Assembly (NCBI GenBank): GCA_015680685.1
Contig: MNCI01016273.1
Coordinates: 1,418,273-1,482,272 of the forward strand
Source: Gnetum montanum
Taxonomy: Eukaryota; Streptophyta; Gnetopsida; Gnetales; Gnetaceae
DNA: 64,000 nucleotides
Direction of reading: 5' to 3'
Of this stretch, positions 12,066 through 22,704 are shown one piece after another. Below the pieces are notes generated by a model. It was not told where the DNA came from. It worked only from the letters and a program-made list of their open reading frames with translations, and ran no database searches. Position 1 is the stretch's first letter; each line of letters opens with the position of its first letter. The position numbers and the translations under genes are program-made.

Positions 12066-12565
12066 CATTAATTTAGAAATATCAAAAATTTTTGAAAAAA
12101 TATTTCAAAGTCTAGAAGGATCATAAAACATCTCTAAAATCTAAAGAAAATCTAAAAATTCCAAAATAATGTATATTTTATCTAGGAATCTTCAAAGGCT
12201 AGGTCTCGGTCATCCTCATTGCCAATAGGAACCATAAGGTCTTGGAATAACCTCACTACTATCATTGGATCATCCTTTAAATTATTTTAATATCAAATAA
12301 TATCCCAAATTTATCCCACAAAATCCAAAGAATGTATATTTTAATCAAGCATCTCCAAAGGCTAGGTCTTGGTTATCCTCACTACCAAAGGGACTCACCG
12401 ATAGTTCTTGGAATAACCTCACTACCATCATCAGAAGGATAGGCCTTGAATATGCCTAACCACAACTTTGATTCTAGTGGACCAAGGGTCAAAACCTATA
12501 TTTTCAAATGTCTTGGACACAATGGTAATCTTAGATTTTAGGTTTAACATCATCCTAATGTACCT
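12066..12565. repeat. Spacer between elements A and B with a 163-bp direct duplication
   Basis: No coding sequence is seen. Two copies of a segment of about 100 bases start at 12171 and 12334 (spacing 163): each has 'gtatatttta', then 'caaaggctaggtct', then 'ggaataacctcactac'. Copy 1 ends near 12270 and copy 2 near 12435. Differences between the copies are mostly transitions. The segment could be a remnant of the 5' end of element B or an unrelated insertion; it has no clear counterpart in A. Confidence 0.6.
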
Positions 12566-12617
12566 ACTTTGGTGAAGGAGGTCAAAACTTTGACTTTGGT
12601 GAAGGAGGTCAAAACTA
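12566..12617 (+). repeat. 27-bp direct repeat, about two copies
   Basis: The unit ACTTTGGTGAAGGAGGTCAA plus seven bases occurs at 12566-12592 and again at 12593-12617, nearly identical. The second copy continues into sequence alignable with gag of element A (around 10.55-10.50 kb), so this is where the recognisable gag of B begins; the first copy is a small local duplication. Confidence 0.75.
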
Positions 12618-14560
12618 GAACTATAGTCCATGATCCACAATCCAAGTTCTAGCAAGAATGGATTTAATGAAAATGGGGAATCCAGGAAGGAGAGTCATGG
12701 CAAGGATGCAGAAAAGCAATAAGATCATGGCCATGCCTATCGAAGAGGTGGTGGTAGGCATTGATATGATGCTAGTCCTCCCTCTTCACCTTCATCATCA
12801 TCTTTCTCTTTTGTCTTTGAACTCAATTATTGTGGGTGTGATCATGATGGAGGTAATTGATGGGATTGAGATGATCATAGGAACCATTGGACAAGTCAAA
12901 ACTTGGGGTATAGGCATTCAAGAGAGGCCCATCACCATGAATGAAGGGGAAGTAAAGGGCATTGTAGGCACTAGAATCATGGCCTTGATGAGCCTTTGGT
13001 TGCTACCCAAAGCATGCTAAACATTGCATAGGTAATAAGAACTTCTACAAGTCATAGTAAGGATAGTTGAATCAAAATTCTAAACATGAACAATATTCCT
13101 AGGTTCAAAGGGGGATATAACTTAGACCTACAAAACAATCTTCAAGCTTTCCATAATGCTTGGGCCTTGTAAAATATAGAAAATTATTGGCAAAAACTTA
13201 TTTTTTTTCTCATTGTACTCATTAAATAAGTAGAAAGATGCATTGGTCCTTAGAACCAAAATCCATGAGATGATGGAGTACAATGTTTGAAATATTCAAT
13301 GATAAATATTAGACATACTCCCAAGTGTCCAACTTGAGGAGGTAGTTCCAAGGATGGAAACAAGGGACACATGAACCCTTGGATTTCACCATGGGATAAT
13401 ATTGTTCTCTATTACATAGATGTCTTAGCCATAGTTATTCTAAATAGGAGTAACTTTGCCATATCATAGATGGGATTAAATTAGAAACAAGGAGAACTAT
13501 TGGAGTCTATGCCAAAGGGCAATTGTCAGGATTAAGAGCCCATCAGATTTAACAGATAATCAAGTTAGTATCAAAAGAAGAAGAAGAGTTCAGGAGATGC
13601 AAAAGTGTAAAAGAATATAACTATGATCCTTCCATTTACAAGAGGAAGGTTTAATTTTGTGATACTAAGGAGGAATCATCACTTAATGAGGTGGTGAAAT
13701 AGAAAGTCTTATCAATTCACAAATTTACCTCAAATTTTTTGGCTAAGGTAGATTACTTATGGAACTCTATGGATAGTTGATTTCATGTTGTTCTAAAAAT
13801 TTCTGAAGAGTCCAATGAACATAGTGATTATGATCGCAAAAGGCAAAAGGAAACTGAACGTGCCAATCAAAGAAGGGCAAGATTTCTACAATAGAGGAAG
13901 TTGCATAAACTAAATTAGATGATGATGGTGGGTATGACATCTATCAATATGAACATCCTAAGGGACATTGCCCCATTGTGTCATACTTACAGGAGTCTAA
14001 GGTGTATGCTCTAAATCCATGACTATTAAAAGGCAAACACCTAGAATATTTTCTTATTCTCAAGGCAATTCTAGGAAGTTCCATTAGCAACAATAGTATT
14101 ATCCAAGTGGAACTCCATCATAATCATATTTGTAGTATCAAGAGTGATAGCAACCACAATCATGGGCATTGCCACCACCAAGGTAGCAATACCCTTATAG
14201 ATATCTAGATCCATATGGGTATTATGTTCAATAACTCTTGTCTCCACATGATTCTTCCAATCATGTTTTTCCTTTTCAACATCACTACAATCCTCCCAAA
14301 TATTATTGAATTCATTTTCCACATTTAAGGAGGGATACCACTTTTTAACCTTATCCTCCTCCTATCCCTACATCTGTTCCTCCACCCTCAACATAGATAC
14401 TGCTTGCTCCATCTATGCAAAGTGAACTTCCAGCCTAATCATGACAATGCAATGATACCAGAGCCATCAATCTACAACTAGTTCATCAACCAAGTGGTTT
14501 TGACACTAGATCACGAAAAAGACATTTTTCTATCTAATATTCCATCTAATCCCTCACATA
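12594..14560 (+). pseudogene. Element B gag (5'-truncated, decayed)
   Basis: The frame homologous to A gag begins inside the 27-bp repeat and runs through a Gly/Arg/His/Ser-rich stretch (about 12.69-12.83 kb: AYRRGGGRH, then SPPSSPSSSSFSFVF), then the gag core region (13.1-13.5 kb, badly broken) and the Cys/His segment near 13.93 kb (YDIYQYEHPKGHCPIVSY). The 120-codon open stretch at 12658-13020 is another frame over the low-complexity domain. Two independent copies keep the same His/Ser-rich domain, so it is a family trait, possibly a nucleic-acid-binding tail. Confidence 0.6.
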
Positions 14561-14589
14561 TACATGTAGTTTGCAGCCCTTATTCTCTA

Positions 14590-15250
14590 TATCTGTTTGT
14601 ATCTAATCTCTTCAAGTCACCTTCAAACTAAATACTTTCCAGAATCCATACTGTTATGGTCACTCATGCCATATCTAATTGGATCCAGGCTAGGAACCTT
14701 CCAAAGAAATTATTTGATCTTGGAAATCCTCTTATTTATCTATAGATTGCTTGGAATGAACTATGTAAAGCTCTTCTTGATTCAACTTCTAGTGTGAATT
14801 TTATTTCTCATGAGATGTATACTAGCTAGAACTTACCACCCCTTAAGAAGAGCAATATCTAATTGGAATTGGTAGACCAGTCCATTTCTGTTCAGAAAAT
14901 TGGGACTAGTGAAAGACATTATGACCACTATCTATGGGTGGTCTTATCCTGCTAATTTCCTAGTAATCAAGGTTCAAAAATATAAAGGGGACTTTTCAAT
15001 CATCATGGAAAGGACATGGTTGAACATTGTTGATGCAAGAATATACATAGAAAATCTTTCTCTAGAGATATCTAAGGAAAATACATTCAAAAAGATCAAG
15101 AAGAGGTGAGTTCCATGCATTGCGTACAATGATATACAATGCAATTGTGTGTAGAAACTTTGGTCCTTGAAACAAACATCTATTTTCACATGAAGGTATT
15201 TTGGACCTAAAGTAGATATTCAAAGGTATCTATATGTAGCAACCACAAAA
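14590..15250 (+). pseudogene. Element B protease region (decayed)
   Basis: Open segments at 14597-14797 and 14900-15109 belong here. The second reads IYGWSYPANFLVIKVQKYKG, then FSIIMERTWLNIVDARI and LSLEISKENTF, the C-terminal half of a plant gypsy aspartic protease. ILGRPWL is replaced by IIMERTWL as in element A. No intact D-S/T-G motif was seen upstream. Protease would mature the Gag-Pol polyprotein. Confidence 0.6.
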
Positions 15251-15429
15251 CAAGAGGACACCCAGTGGCTAACCACTAATTCTAAAAGAAGCATACTTTG
15301 CATGGAACCTATTGAAATCCTAACATATACTTATGTTGCAAGCATGGATGAACTAGAGTAAGTTCATCACCAACTCTCTAATAATGTAAATGATGATGCC
15401 TATTGGTGAGAGTTGGAAATTCTTAACTT

Positions 15430-16540
15430 TAAGTAAGATTCCCTTGAGTTAAAAACTCTACCTATTGGCATGGAATATGCATTCTTGAAAAATGGAAAAC
15501 TGGTAATAATCAATGAAAATCTTACTCCAAAAAAAAATAGAATGTTGTTGAATGTGATTGAGAAATGGTCAACAACCTTTTCTTGGTTATATCCTAAACT
15601 CACAAAGATTGATCCTTGGATATGCCAACATTGTATCTACACTAATCCAAGCATGAAGCAAAGAGGTAGCCATAGAGGTGATTGAACCCTGAATTGAAGT
15701 AGATTGTTAAAGAAGAAATTGAAGAACTCCTCAAGATGGGGTTTCTCTATCCCATTGCAAATAGTGAGTGGGCTATTCCACTCATGATTGTGCCAAAGAA
15801 AGTGACAAGTGGTGGGTCTGCATCAATATTTTTCTATTGAATATGGAAACATTCAAAGATCATTTTTCATTGTTATTTGTTAATTAGGTGTTGGACACCA
15901 TATCTGGGCATTGTTATTATAGTTTTCTAGATGGTTATAGTGGCTATAGCCAAATCTAGATTGTGCCAAAGGACCAAGCCAAAAGAATATTCACGAGTCC
16001 TTGGGGGACCTTTGCATATTATAAGATGCCTTTTGGTCTATGCAATGTCCCTACCACTTTTCAACTCCTAGTCTTAAGCATCTTTCAATAGCAAATTGGT
16101 AGTAGAGTGAAAGTCTTTATGGATGATTTCTCCACTTATGGTGATACATTCAAGTAAGCCTTGGACTACCTTGAGCAATTACTAAAAAGATGTATGGAAA
16201 CAAACCGACAGCTCAATTAGCAAAAAAGCCATCTCATGGTCCAAGAAGGCATTGTATTGGGGCACAAAATCTCACAAATAGGGATTGATATTGATCCTAA
16301 ATAAATAAGGATCATCCAAGGAATTACCCACCAACTGAAAAGTGTAAAATATGTCTGATCATTTCTTGGAAACACTGGCTACTAGCAGTGATTCAAAGAG
16401 AATTTCTCTAAGATCTCAAAATCATTGGTCAAACTAATAAAGAAAGATGCTCTATTTGTTTGGACTAAGAAATGTGAGAAAGTATTTCAACAACCAAAGG
16501 AGAAACTTTTAGAAACTCCAATTATATAAGCACCTAATTG
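15430..16540 (+). pseudogene. Element B reverse transcriptase (decayed)
   Basis: The lead-in LKTLPIGMEYAFLKNGKLVI (15448-15510) and IDPWICQHCIYTNPSMKQ (near 15.63 kb) precede the palm: IEELLKMGFLYPI, then FLDGYSGYSQI (near 15.94 kb), GTFAYYKMPFGLCNVPTTFQ (near 16.04 kb) and the catalytic VFMDDFSTYGDTF at 16113-16151. The thumb segment MVQEGIVLGHKISQIGIDID follows near 16.26 kb. This is the better preserved of the two Athila RTs here; it still carries about ten stops, many of them TAG. Confidence 0.85.
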
Positions 16541-16950
16541 GTCTAGGCCATTTCAAGTAATGATGAATGCATCAAATTATGATTTGGAGGCTATGCTTAT
16601 GAAGTTGGATGACAAGAAATATCCATATTACATCCACTACACAAGTTGAAGCATTATGAGTACACAACTGAACTACACCATCACACAAAAAGAATTGATG
16701 GCAATGGTGTTTGTACTAGAACAGTTTAGGCATTATGTGATTGGATACAAAGTGTTTATGCACATGGATCATAGTGCCATTTTCTTCTTGATGAACAAGC
16801 CAATGATGAGTCCCTGTATCACACAGTGGCTTGTGATCTCATAGGAATTCAGTGTTATGATTGTAAATTAGAAGGAAACTAAGAATGTGATTTTTGATTA
16901 CTTGTCTTAGTTGTGATGGGACAACAAAGAGGATGAAAACCCACTATCCA
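16540..16950 (+). pseudogene. Element B RNase H (decayed)
   Basis: The domain reads FQVMMNASNYDLEAMLMKLD, then MSTQLNYTITQKELMAMVFV and FRHYVIGYKVFMHMDHSAIF, with the catalytic Glu (QKELMAM) and Asp (HMDHSAI) present. The expected first Asp (CDAS in relatives) is Asn here (MNAS), the result of one G to A change. A 62-codon open stretch (16656-16844) covers the core. The end of the domain reads FDYLSXL near 16.91 kb. Confidence 0.8.
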
Positions 16951-17019
16951 ATTATTTTCCTAATAAAATCCTCTTTGTTGGGGCTATAACTGAACTATTA
17001 TCCATTGAACCTAAATGAT

Positions 17020-18247
17020 ATAATGACATTTTCACCTATGTTCTCACTTAAGTGATGCCACAAGGGTTGGACCACCAAAAGAAACAATAGTTTCTTCACT
17101 AGGTAAAATGCTTCATGAAGATCAATAAGCACCTCTACAAGGTGTGCACCAATGGCTTAATTCATTGGTGTGTCCATTGATGATCAACTGTGCATTTTCC
17201 AGGAAGCTCATGAGGGTCGTTGTGGAGGCCACTATGCTAGGTGCATGACCATTAAAATCTTGATGGCAAGGTATTATTGACCAATAATTTCTAAGGAAGC
17301 TCATCAATTTGTCCATTCTTGTGAACACTACCAACAAGATGGTAAAATGACTGCTTGAATGAAGAAACCTTAGTAGTGGATTCAACCATTGAAATTCTTT
17401 AACATATGGAGAATTGATTTCATGTGTCCCATCACATCCATGTCAAATGAAAGGCATACATCATAGTCACTACTAACTATTATATGAAATTAGTAGAAGA
17501 AACTACCTTCATTGACTATACATCTTCTACTACTACTTTTTTTGTATAACAAAATTTTGTAAATAAGTTTGGTATGCCATGTGAATTAATTTTTGACAAT
17601 GGAACCCACTTCATAGGCACTACCTTTCGTAAGCTCATGCAACACTTGGAAGTTAAACATAAACTAACAACACCCTACCACCCCCAAGCCAATGGTTAAG
17701 CTAAGGTTACAAATAGAGAAATCACAAAGATCCTAACAAGAACTATTAGCAAATATAGGAGAGATTGGGGCACAAAAATTAGTGATGTCCTCTGGGCCTA
17801 CTACTCAATGTGAAAACTCCCTATAGGCTAGTCTCCCTATGAGTTGGTGTATGGAAAATTACCAAAACTTCCCATTGAATTTGAGCTTTCTACACTTTCA
17901 ACAGCCTATGACCCTAACCTTGACTTAAGTCTAGCACAAGAAAGAATACTTAATGAATCTCAATCTACTAGATGAAAACTGATTAGTGACCCTATCATCT
18001 AATGAGTTGCACAAGGAATTTAACAAAAAGGATCATGACCTTCGAATTAGGAATGTCAAATTTCAATTGGGAGATAAGGTCCTCTACTAGAACCCCACAC
18101 ATGTACCTTAATGAACTAAGTTCTAGATATTGTGGAAAGGATCTTATATCATTTACAAAATTTTTTCTTCTAGGGACATGTTGATCTACAAAATTGAGAG
18201 CCTAGAAAAGAAGTAGTTGGTTAACATACAACAAGTCAAACCTTTTC
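17020..18247 (+). pseudogene. Element B integrase (decayed)
   Basis: The catalytic core begins with FFNIWRIDFMCPITSMSNE (near 17.42 kb; first Asp in RIDFM), continues with GMPCELIFDNGTHFIGTTF (near 17.58 kb; second Asp intact) and TTPYHPQANG (near 17.68 kb), then SPYELVYGKLPKLPIEFE near 17.86 kb, typical of the gypsy integrase C-terminal half. The N-terminal zinc region lies near 17.12-17.30 kb, with VCTNGLIHWCV and a His-rich segment. Most substitutions relative to a working integrase are single transitions. Confidence 0.8.
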
Positions 18248-20255
18248 ATGAGCCTAAGCAAGCTAGTGCAACAAACACCTTATCAAATGAACAACCATGC
18301 TCAATCTTTTGGATCTCCTTCCTTCAACTTATTTCTAGGGGATATGGCTATCCATGCTAACTATATAAGAAACTCCTTAGTTTTTCATCTTTTTTTTAGA
18401 CATTTTTATTTTACATGTTATTTTTACAAATTTTTATTTTATGCATTCTTTATCTTACATCTTTTTCTTTACATTATTAATTTTTTCCAATTTTTGGTTT
18501 ACAACATTGTTAGTATGTTTTATTTTTTGAATATTTTATAATTTCTTATATATTTTTCTTTATTTAGACGTGATTTTCTTATTGTGTTATAATAATAACA
18601 TGCCTTATTGCCAAATGGGTACAGTGTGGTTTGTTTAATGTGGGAATGTGCTATTCAGTTATAGTGTCTAGATTCTAGCTTTGAATTTTTTTACTAATAA
18701 CTATGACATGGTTTCTTTTTCATGAAATAGGTAGTAAATCCATAACATCCATCCATTTACAAACTCTATGGTTTTCCTTATTCTAGAATTATGAGGCCCC
18801 TTTTTCATTAATAAAACTTTAACAAACTTGTGACCTTTGTAGTTTTTAGACTTGGGAAGGATTCAAAGGTTTGAACAAGGCATGACTTCAAGGGGACTTG
18901 GTACTCTTTGGGCCTTTCTTCTTTCTTGGGTATATGTGTGTTTTTATGGATTTCTTACTATTCCATGTCAACTAGCAACAAAAATTTTCATAAGTCTTTG
19001 CATGGTGTGGTTTCCATTCAAAAAAATGATGAAAATTTAAACCATACCTCTTAGAAAAAATAAATGGGCTACAAGCATTGGTTATGGGACTAGAAATACA
19101 TGTTACCCATGCTTGAGGGTCCCCTCTAACTAAGACCCTCTCTCACTTAATTCTCTTTTCTTCTTAAATAAGTAATGGTGATTATTTTGTGGGAGCACTC
19201 TTGTGTCTCAAGGGGATGGATTGGTCTTAGAGTGATGATGTGACATCATTGAACATGGTTTGTTTTGGTCTAGACTAAGGTTGGATTTTTATCAGGTCAT
19301 TTAACCACAAAAATTCACAAGGAACTTAATGTGACCTTAATCAAAAACTCCATTCCACTTTATCTCTCATCCATCTACACTTTTCTTATCTCACCTCATT
19401 GTCGGTTTCAGGTTCTTGTTGATGTCTTGGTTTAATGTGTCAAAATTCTTAGGTAGTTTCTTTCAGGATTTGGTATTTAACTTTTCATAACCATTAATCA
19501 TCAATGGGATCCATGAACTCCTAAGTTTGAGGTTATGTAAGGGTAATACAAGGCATGTTCCTGCTTTGGGGAGGACCTGCTTGCATACCTTTTAGTTGGG
19601 TTAGTTAAGTTCTTTATCCTTAAACATTCTTACAATCAGATCCTTTTGTGTGCCCCATCAATGACATCTAATTGTGCACATCTTCACAACATTTTTTTTA
19701 GTAAGATACTCTTTTTATTATCATGAATTCTTTAACAATTTTCAAGAATTTCATCATTTTTGGAATTTTCAAAATTTAATAATGAACCACTTATCCATTT
19801 CATCCTATTTTTTAGTCTTCCCACTAACACTATTAAAGGAATCAATCCATCATAATCACAACTTAGCCAAGTGCAACCACTAACAAGACTAGGTACCTAA
19901 AAGCTATATGTTACACATTGCATACTAATTCATTATTTTGTTGTGGTTGTAGTGAAAAGTGTAGACTAGAAGCAAGACTACCTTCACAAAAGAAGAAGTA
20001 ACAACACCATGTGATGAGAACCCTTCATGATCATTAGATCTTCTTCCTTTTCCTTCAACTATCATAGGATTTGGATGTCAATTTTATCTAGGATATTCAA
20101 TTCTATTATCATGAACACCTAATTTCTTAAAAGATTGTAAATTCATATACTTGGGCACTTAGAGTCTGTCTATTCTATTTGTGTTAGTTTGCATGTCAAT
20201 TAATAATCCCATACCTTCACAATAGTTTGTAAACCTGTTCCTTTTTTTGTTCACT
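18248..20255 (+). other. 3' spacer of element B, third ORF largely missing
   Basis: The first 100 bases encode the conserved pol tail (MNNHAQSFGSPSFN). After a T-rich stretch, 19.06-19.96 kb aligns with the pol-to-ORF3 spacer of A (for example 'catgcttgagggtcccctct' near 19.10 kb). The alignment reaches the place where the third ORF starts in A (2752), corresponding to about 19.95 kb here. From there to the LTR at 20256 only about 300 bases remain, against at least 2.7 kb in A. Short open frames in this interval (18852-19040, 19674-19883) are not supported by the A copy. Confidence 0.6.
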
Positions 20256-21172
20256 TGAGGATGAGTTTTCATTTAGTCATTAAGGTATGATGAACCATAT
20301 TTGGCTTGGCTTTGATATTCGATATATGATATTGAAGCTTTGATATCAAATAACTAATATCGAGACCCAAGAAGTGATGTCAAATATCCAATATCATGGG
20401 GTGTGTGCTAGCCTATAAATATGGTACTTGGGCATATGGTTTCCATAACGTTTTATCATAGCATAGTAGAGATCTTGTAGTTTCTTTCCTCTAGAGTTAA
20501 AATATGTTCCAAAGTTCTTGTAGTAGGAGTCATTGACTATACAATTCTATATTCAATCATTGTTGTACCTGAGCACAACAGTGTGTGTGTTAATAAAGAC
20601 AAGCTTTCTAATAAAACCTTGAAACACCTTAGCTAGCTTAAATATTTTATTCATGCATTTAATATTTTGTGCAATTTCATGTAATACGACCAAGTAATTA
20701 AGTTAAAGTAAGCTAGCTAGATTATTAAATAGTAGTTAATTATGCACATAAGTACAACTTCTTTGAGCATGTGCATGATGCTTGATAATAATCCTAGTAA
20801 TGCTAAACATTTGGTAACCTAGCAGCATTATACATGTTCGAGATGTGCACAAAAAGCGGGATCAAATAATTATGTTAGGATAGCTAATTATTAATTAGCA
20901 ATTAAATTAGTCAAAGTGGTTCATAAATTAAGTTCAACTTGTTAATCGTAGAGAAATAAAATATAAAATAATAAAAATCATGTGCCTTAATTACACTTAA
21001 CCATACAACTAAGCTCCACAAGTGTAGTTGGAAAGATAATAATCATCATAATTAGATTTCACATCTTAGAACCTATGTACTTTAGAACTTAAGATCTATG
21101 AAATTCAACCAAATTGTGTGTGAATGCTTGTGATTCGTATGGTTGGATGTAGGGGTACCTCACTGCTCATCG
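20256..21172 (+). repeat. 3' LTR of element B
   Basis: Starts TGAGGATG and ends near CACTGCTCATC, matching the LTR ends of A and of the copy at 22705-23583. It contains a promoter-like TATAAATA at about 20.42 kb preceded by GATAT-type short repeats (20.31-20.40 kb). No other part of B duplicates it upstream, so the element is not a complete LTR-flanked copy in this window. Confidence 0.7.
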
Positions 21173-22149
21173 ATATGGGTGAAATATGTTATTTTATTTC
21201 TCCTAAAGCTACTGAAATTGGAAAAAATGATGTCAATTTCCTAAAGGGTTATGTAGACTTGTGAAATATAGTCTAAGATAAAATGCCCCTAGTTGTGCAT
21301 AGATTGAATGATAATTGTTGATGTATATAAATGATTTGCTAATAATGGCTTGAAGATAAGTAGGATGATGATGGTTAGATTTATGGTTGACCAAGAGATA
21401 AGTTAATCTTATGGATTAGAAAATAGTGGTGAATGAATGATGTAAAAAAAATAAGAAGTAGAGATGAGAACCAGAACAATTGAAGATGTGGTGCTTGTAG
21501 TAGATGGGATAAAGAAGAAGTAATGGTGGGATATATTTTCTTTGTAAGGAGACCTAGTAAATATTGAAAATAGTAATTGAGAGGAAGATTGTAATATGGA
21601 GAGTTTTTTTTTGCCTATTTTTTTATTTTGTTGATAACAATGATGTAAGAATGAAAAAAAAAAATTAGCTAAAAGCATGTATACAAGAAAGGAAAGTGAA
21701 TATAAGAAAAAAATATATACATTATTTTTTATATTTATGATTTTTAGGTTTTACATGTTTTTGAGATTTTTTGTTTTGAGCTTTCATATTTTTAAAAATT
21801 TTAAATTTTTTTAACTAAGATATAAAATAAGTTAAACAAATAACTAGAGGAAATAGAATAAGGTACAAAATTTTGAAAGATTAAGCTAGGTAATAAAGTA
21901 AAAAATGAAGAAGAAAAGTAAATAATACAAGGTAAGCTAGAATAAGGTAAAATCAAATAAGAAAGCATGACTACTTAAGATAAAGAAAATAGATATATCT
22001 ATATAAAAAGAAAACAATGAGAGAGAGACGAGATGTTTTCTAACTAGAAGACATCTTGGTGATGGTCTTCTTGTCTTAAAAATAGGTAGGACCCTTAAAA
22101 ATTCTATCTAGTTATATAATATTAAGCTTGATAAATTTTAGGTTAAAAA
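21173..22149. other. AT-rich region without recognisable genes
   Basis: The open frame on the minus strand at 21409-21678 is Ser/Phe-rich and low in complexity, and nothing supports it as a gene. A/T runs dominate from 21.60 to 21.98 kb. The interval joins the outer edge of the LTR of B to the protease remnant at 22.15 kb and may be decayed internal sequence of the element to which the LTR at 22705 belongs. Confidence 0.4.
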
Positions 22150-22640
22150 ATTCAAAAGAGTTAGTTGACCATGGAATACTAGTGTTGGACTCCTTGGCTT
22201 TCTCTGATGATGATGTTTGGCCTATAGTAATAGGTTAGAAGCCTTATCTAGCTTCTTCTAAGGGGCCAAGGCAAAAAATAGGGAATACATTAGGATTAAT
22301 ATAAATTACTACTTCTTTATCTTTATAGGAGAAACTAATTTCCTGATGCATAGGTGAGAAAATACCATAGTGGTAAGATAACTAAGGCCTACCTAGGATA
22401 GCATTATTTCTTGATAAGCCTATAATGACTCTAGTGTTAGCTTTTGTAGTGATGAAATTTTCAACTGAGAAGAGAAATTTAATTATGCCTATAACCTCTA
22501 GTCTAGATTTGCTAAATGAAATTAAAGTATAATTATGATTGAAGTACATGACCTATTTTTGAAGACCAATATGCTTGATGATAACCTATGAAGTGATGTT
22601 GGATCCTACTCCATTTTCCATATGTACTAATGGTAGTAGC
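22150..22640 (-). pseudogene. Gypsy (Tat-like) aspartic protease remnant
   Basis: On the minus strand the segment reads MENGVGSNITS (equivalent to the catalytic D-G-G/S-N-I stretch, with Asp now Asn), then a beta-rich middle, then AILGRP at about 22.41 kb, the flap/C-terminal motif of retroviral-type proteases, and MHQEISFSYKDKEVVIYINP, which matches the 'LHQ-x-x-KF' segment that follows it in Tat-type elements. It starts only about 60 bases inside the LTR at 22705, so gag has been lost or the LTR and the protease come from different elements. Confidence 0.5.
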
Positions 22641-22704
22641 ATATTGTATTTGATATATATTAATATATAGATGGGAAGTTATCACATGTCATCAATTATA
22701 AGAT

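Larger units (their letters stand above)
12566..21172 (+). mobile_element. Athila-like Ty3/gypsy element B
   Basis: Gag, protease, RT, RNase H, integrase, long spacer and 3' LTR follow in order on the plus strand, and each part aligns with element A in the opposite orientation. The 5' LTR and the first part of gag are not found; recognisable gag starts at about 12.59 kb. The third ORF seen in A is reduced to at most its first codons (near 19.95 kb) before the 3' LTR begins at 20256. The element is heavily decayed. Confidence 0.8.

Noticed and set aside
12658-13020. Plus-strand 120-codon frame in element B
   Set aside because: Same reason: a shadow frame of the low-complexity gag domain. The frame aligned with A differs.
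21409-21678. Minus-strand 89-codon frame
   Set aside because: Ser/Phe-rich low-complexity product in an A/T-run region with no homologue among the other copies.
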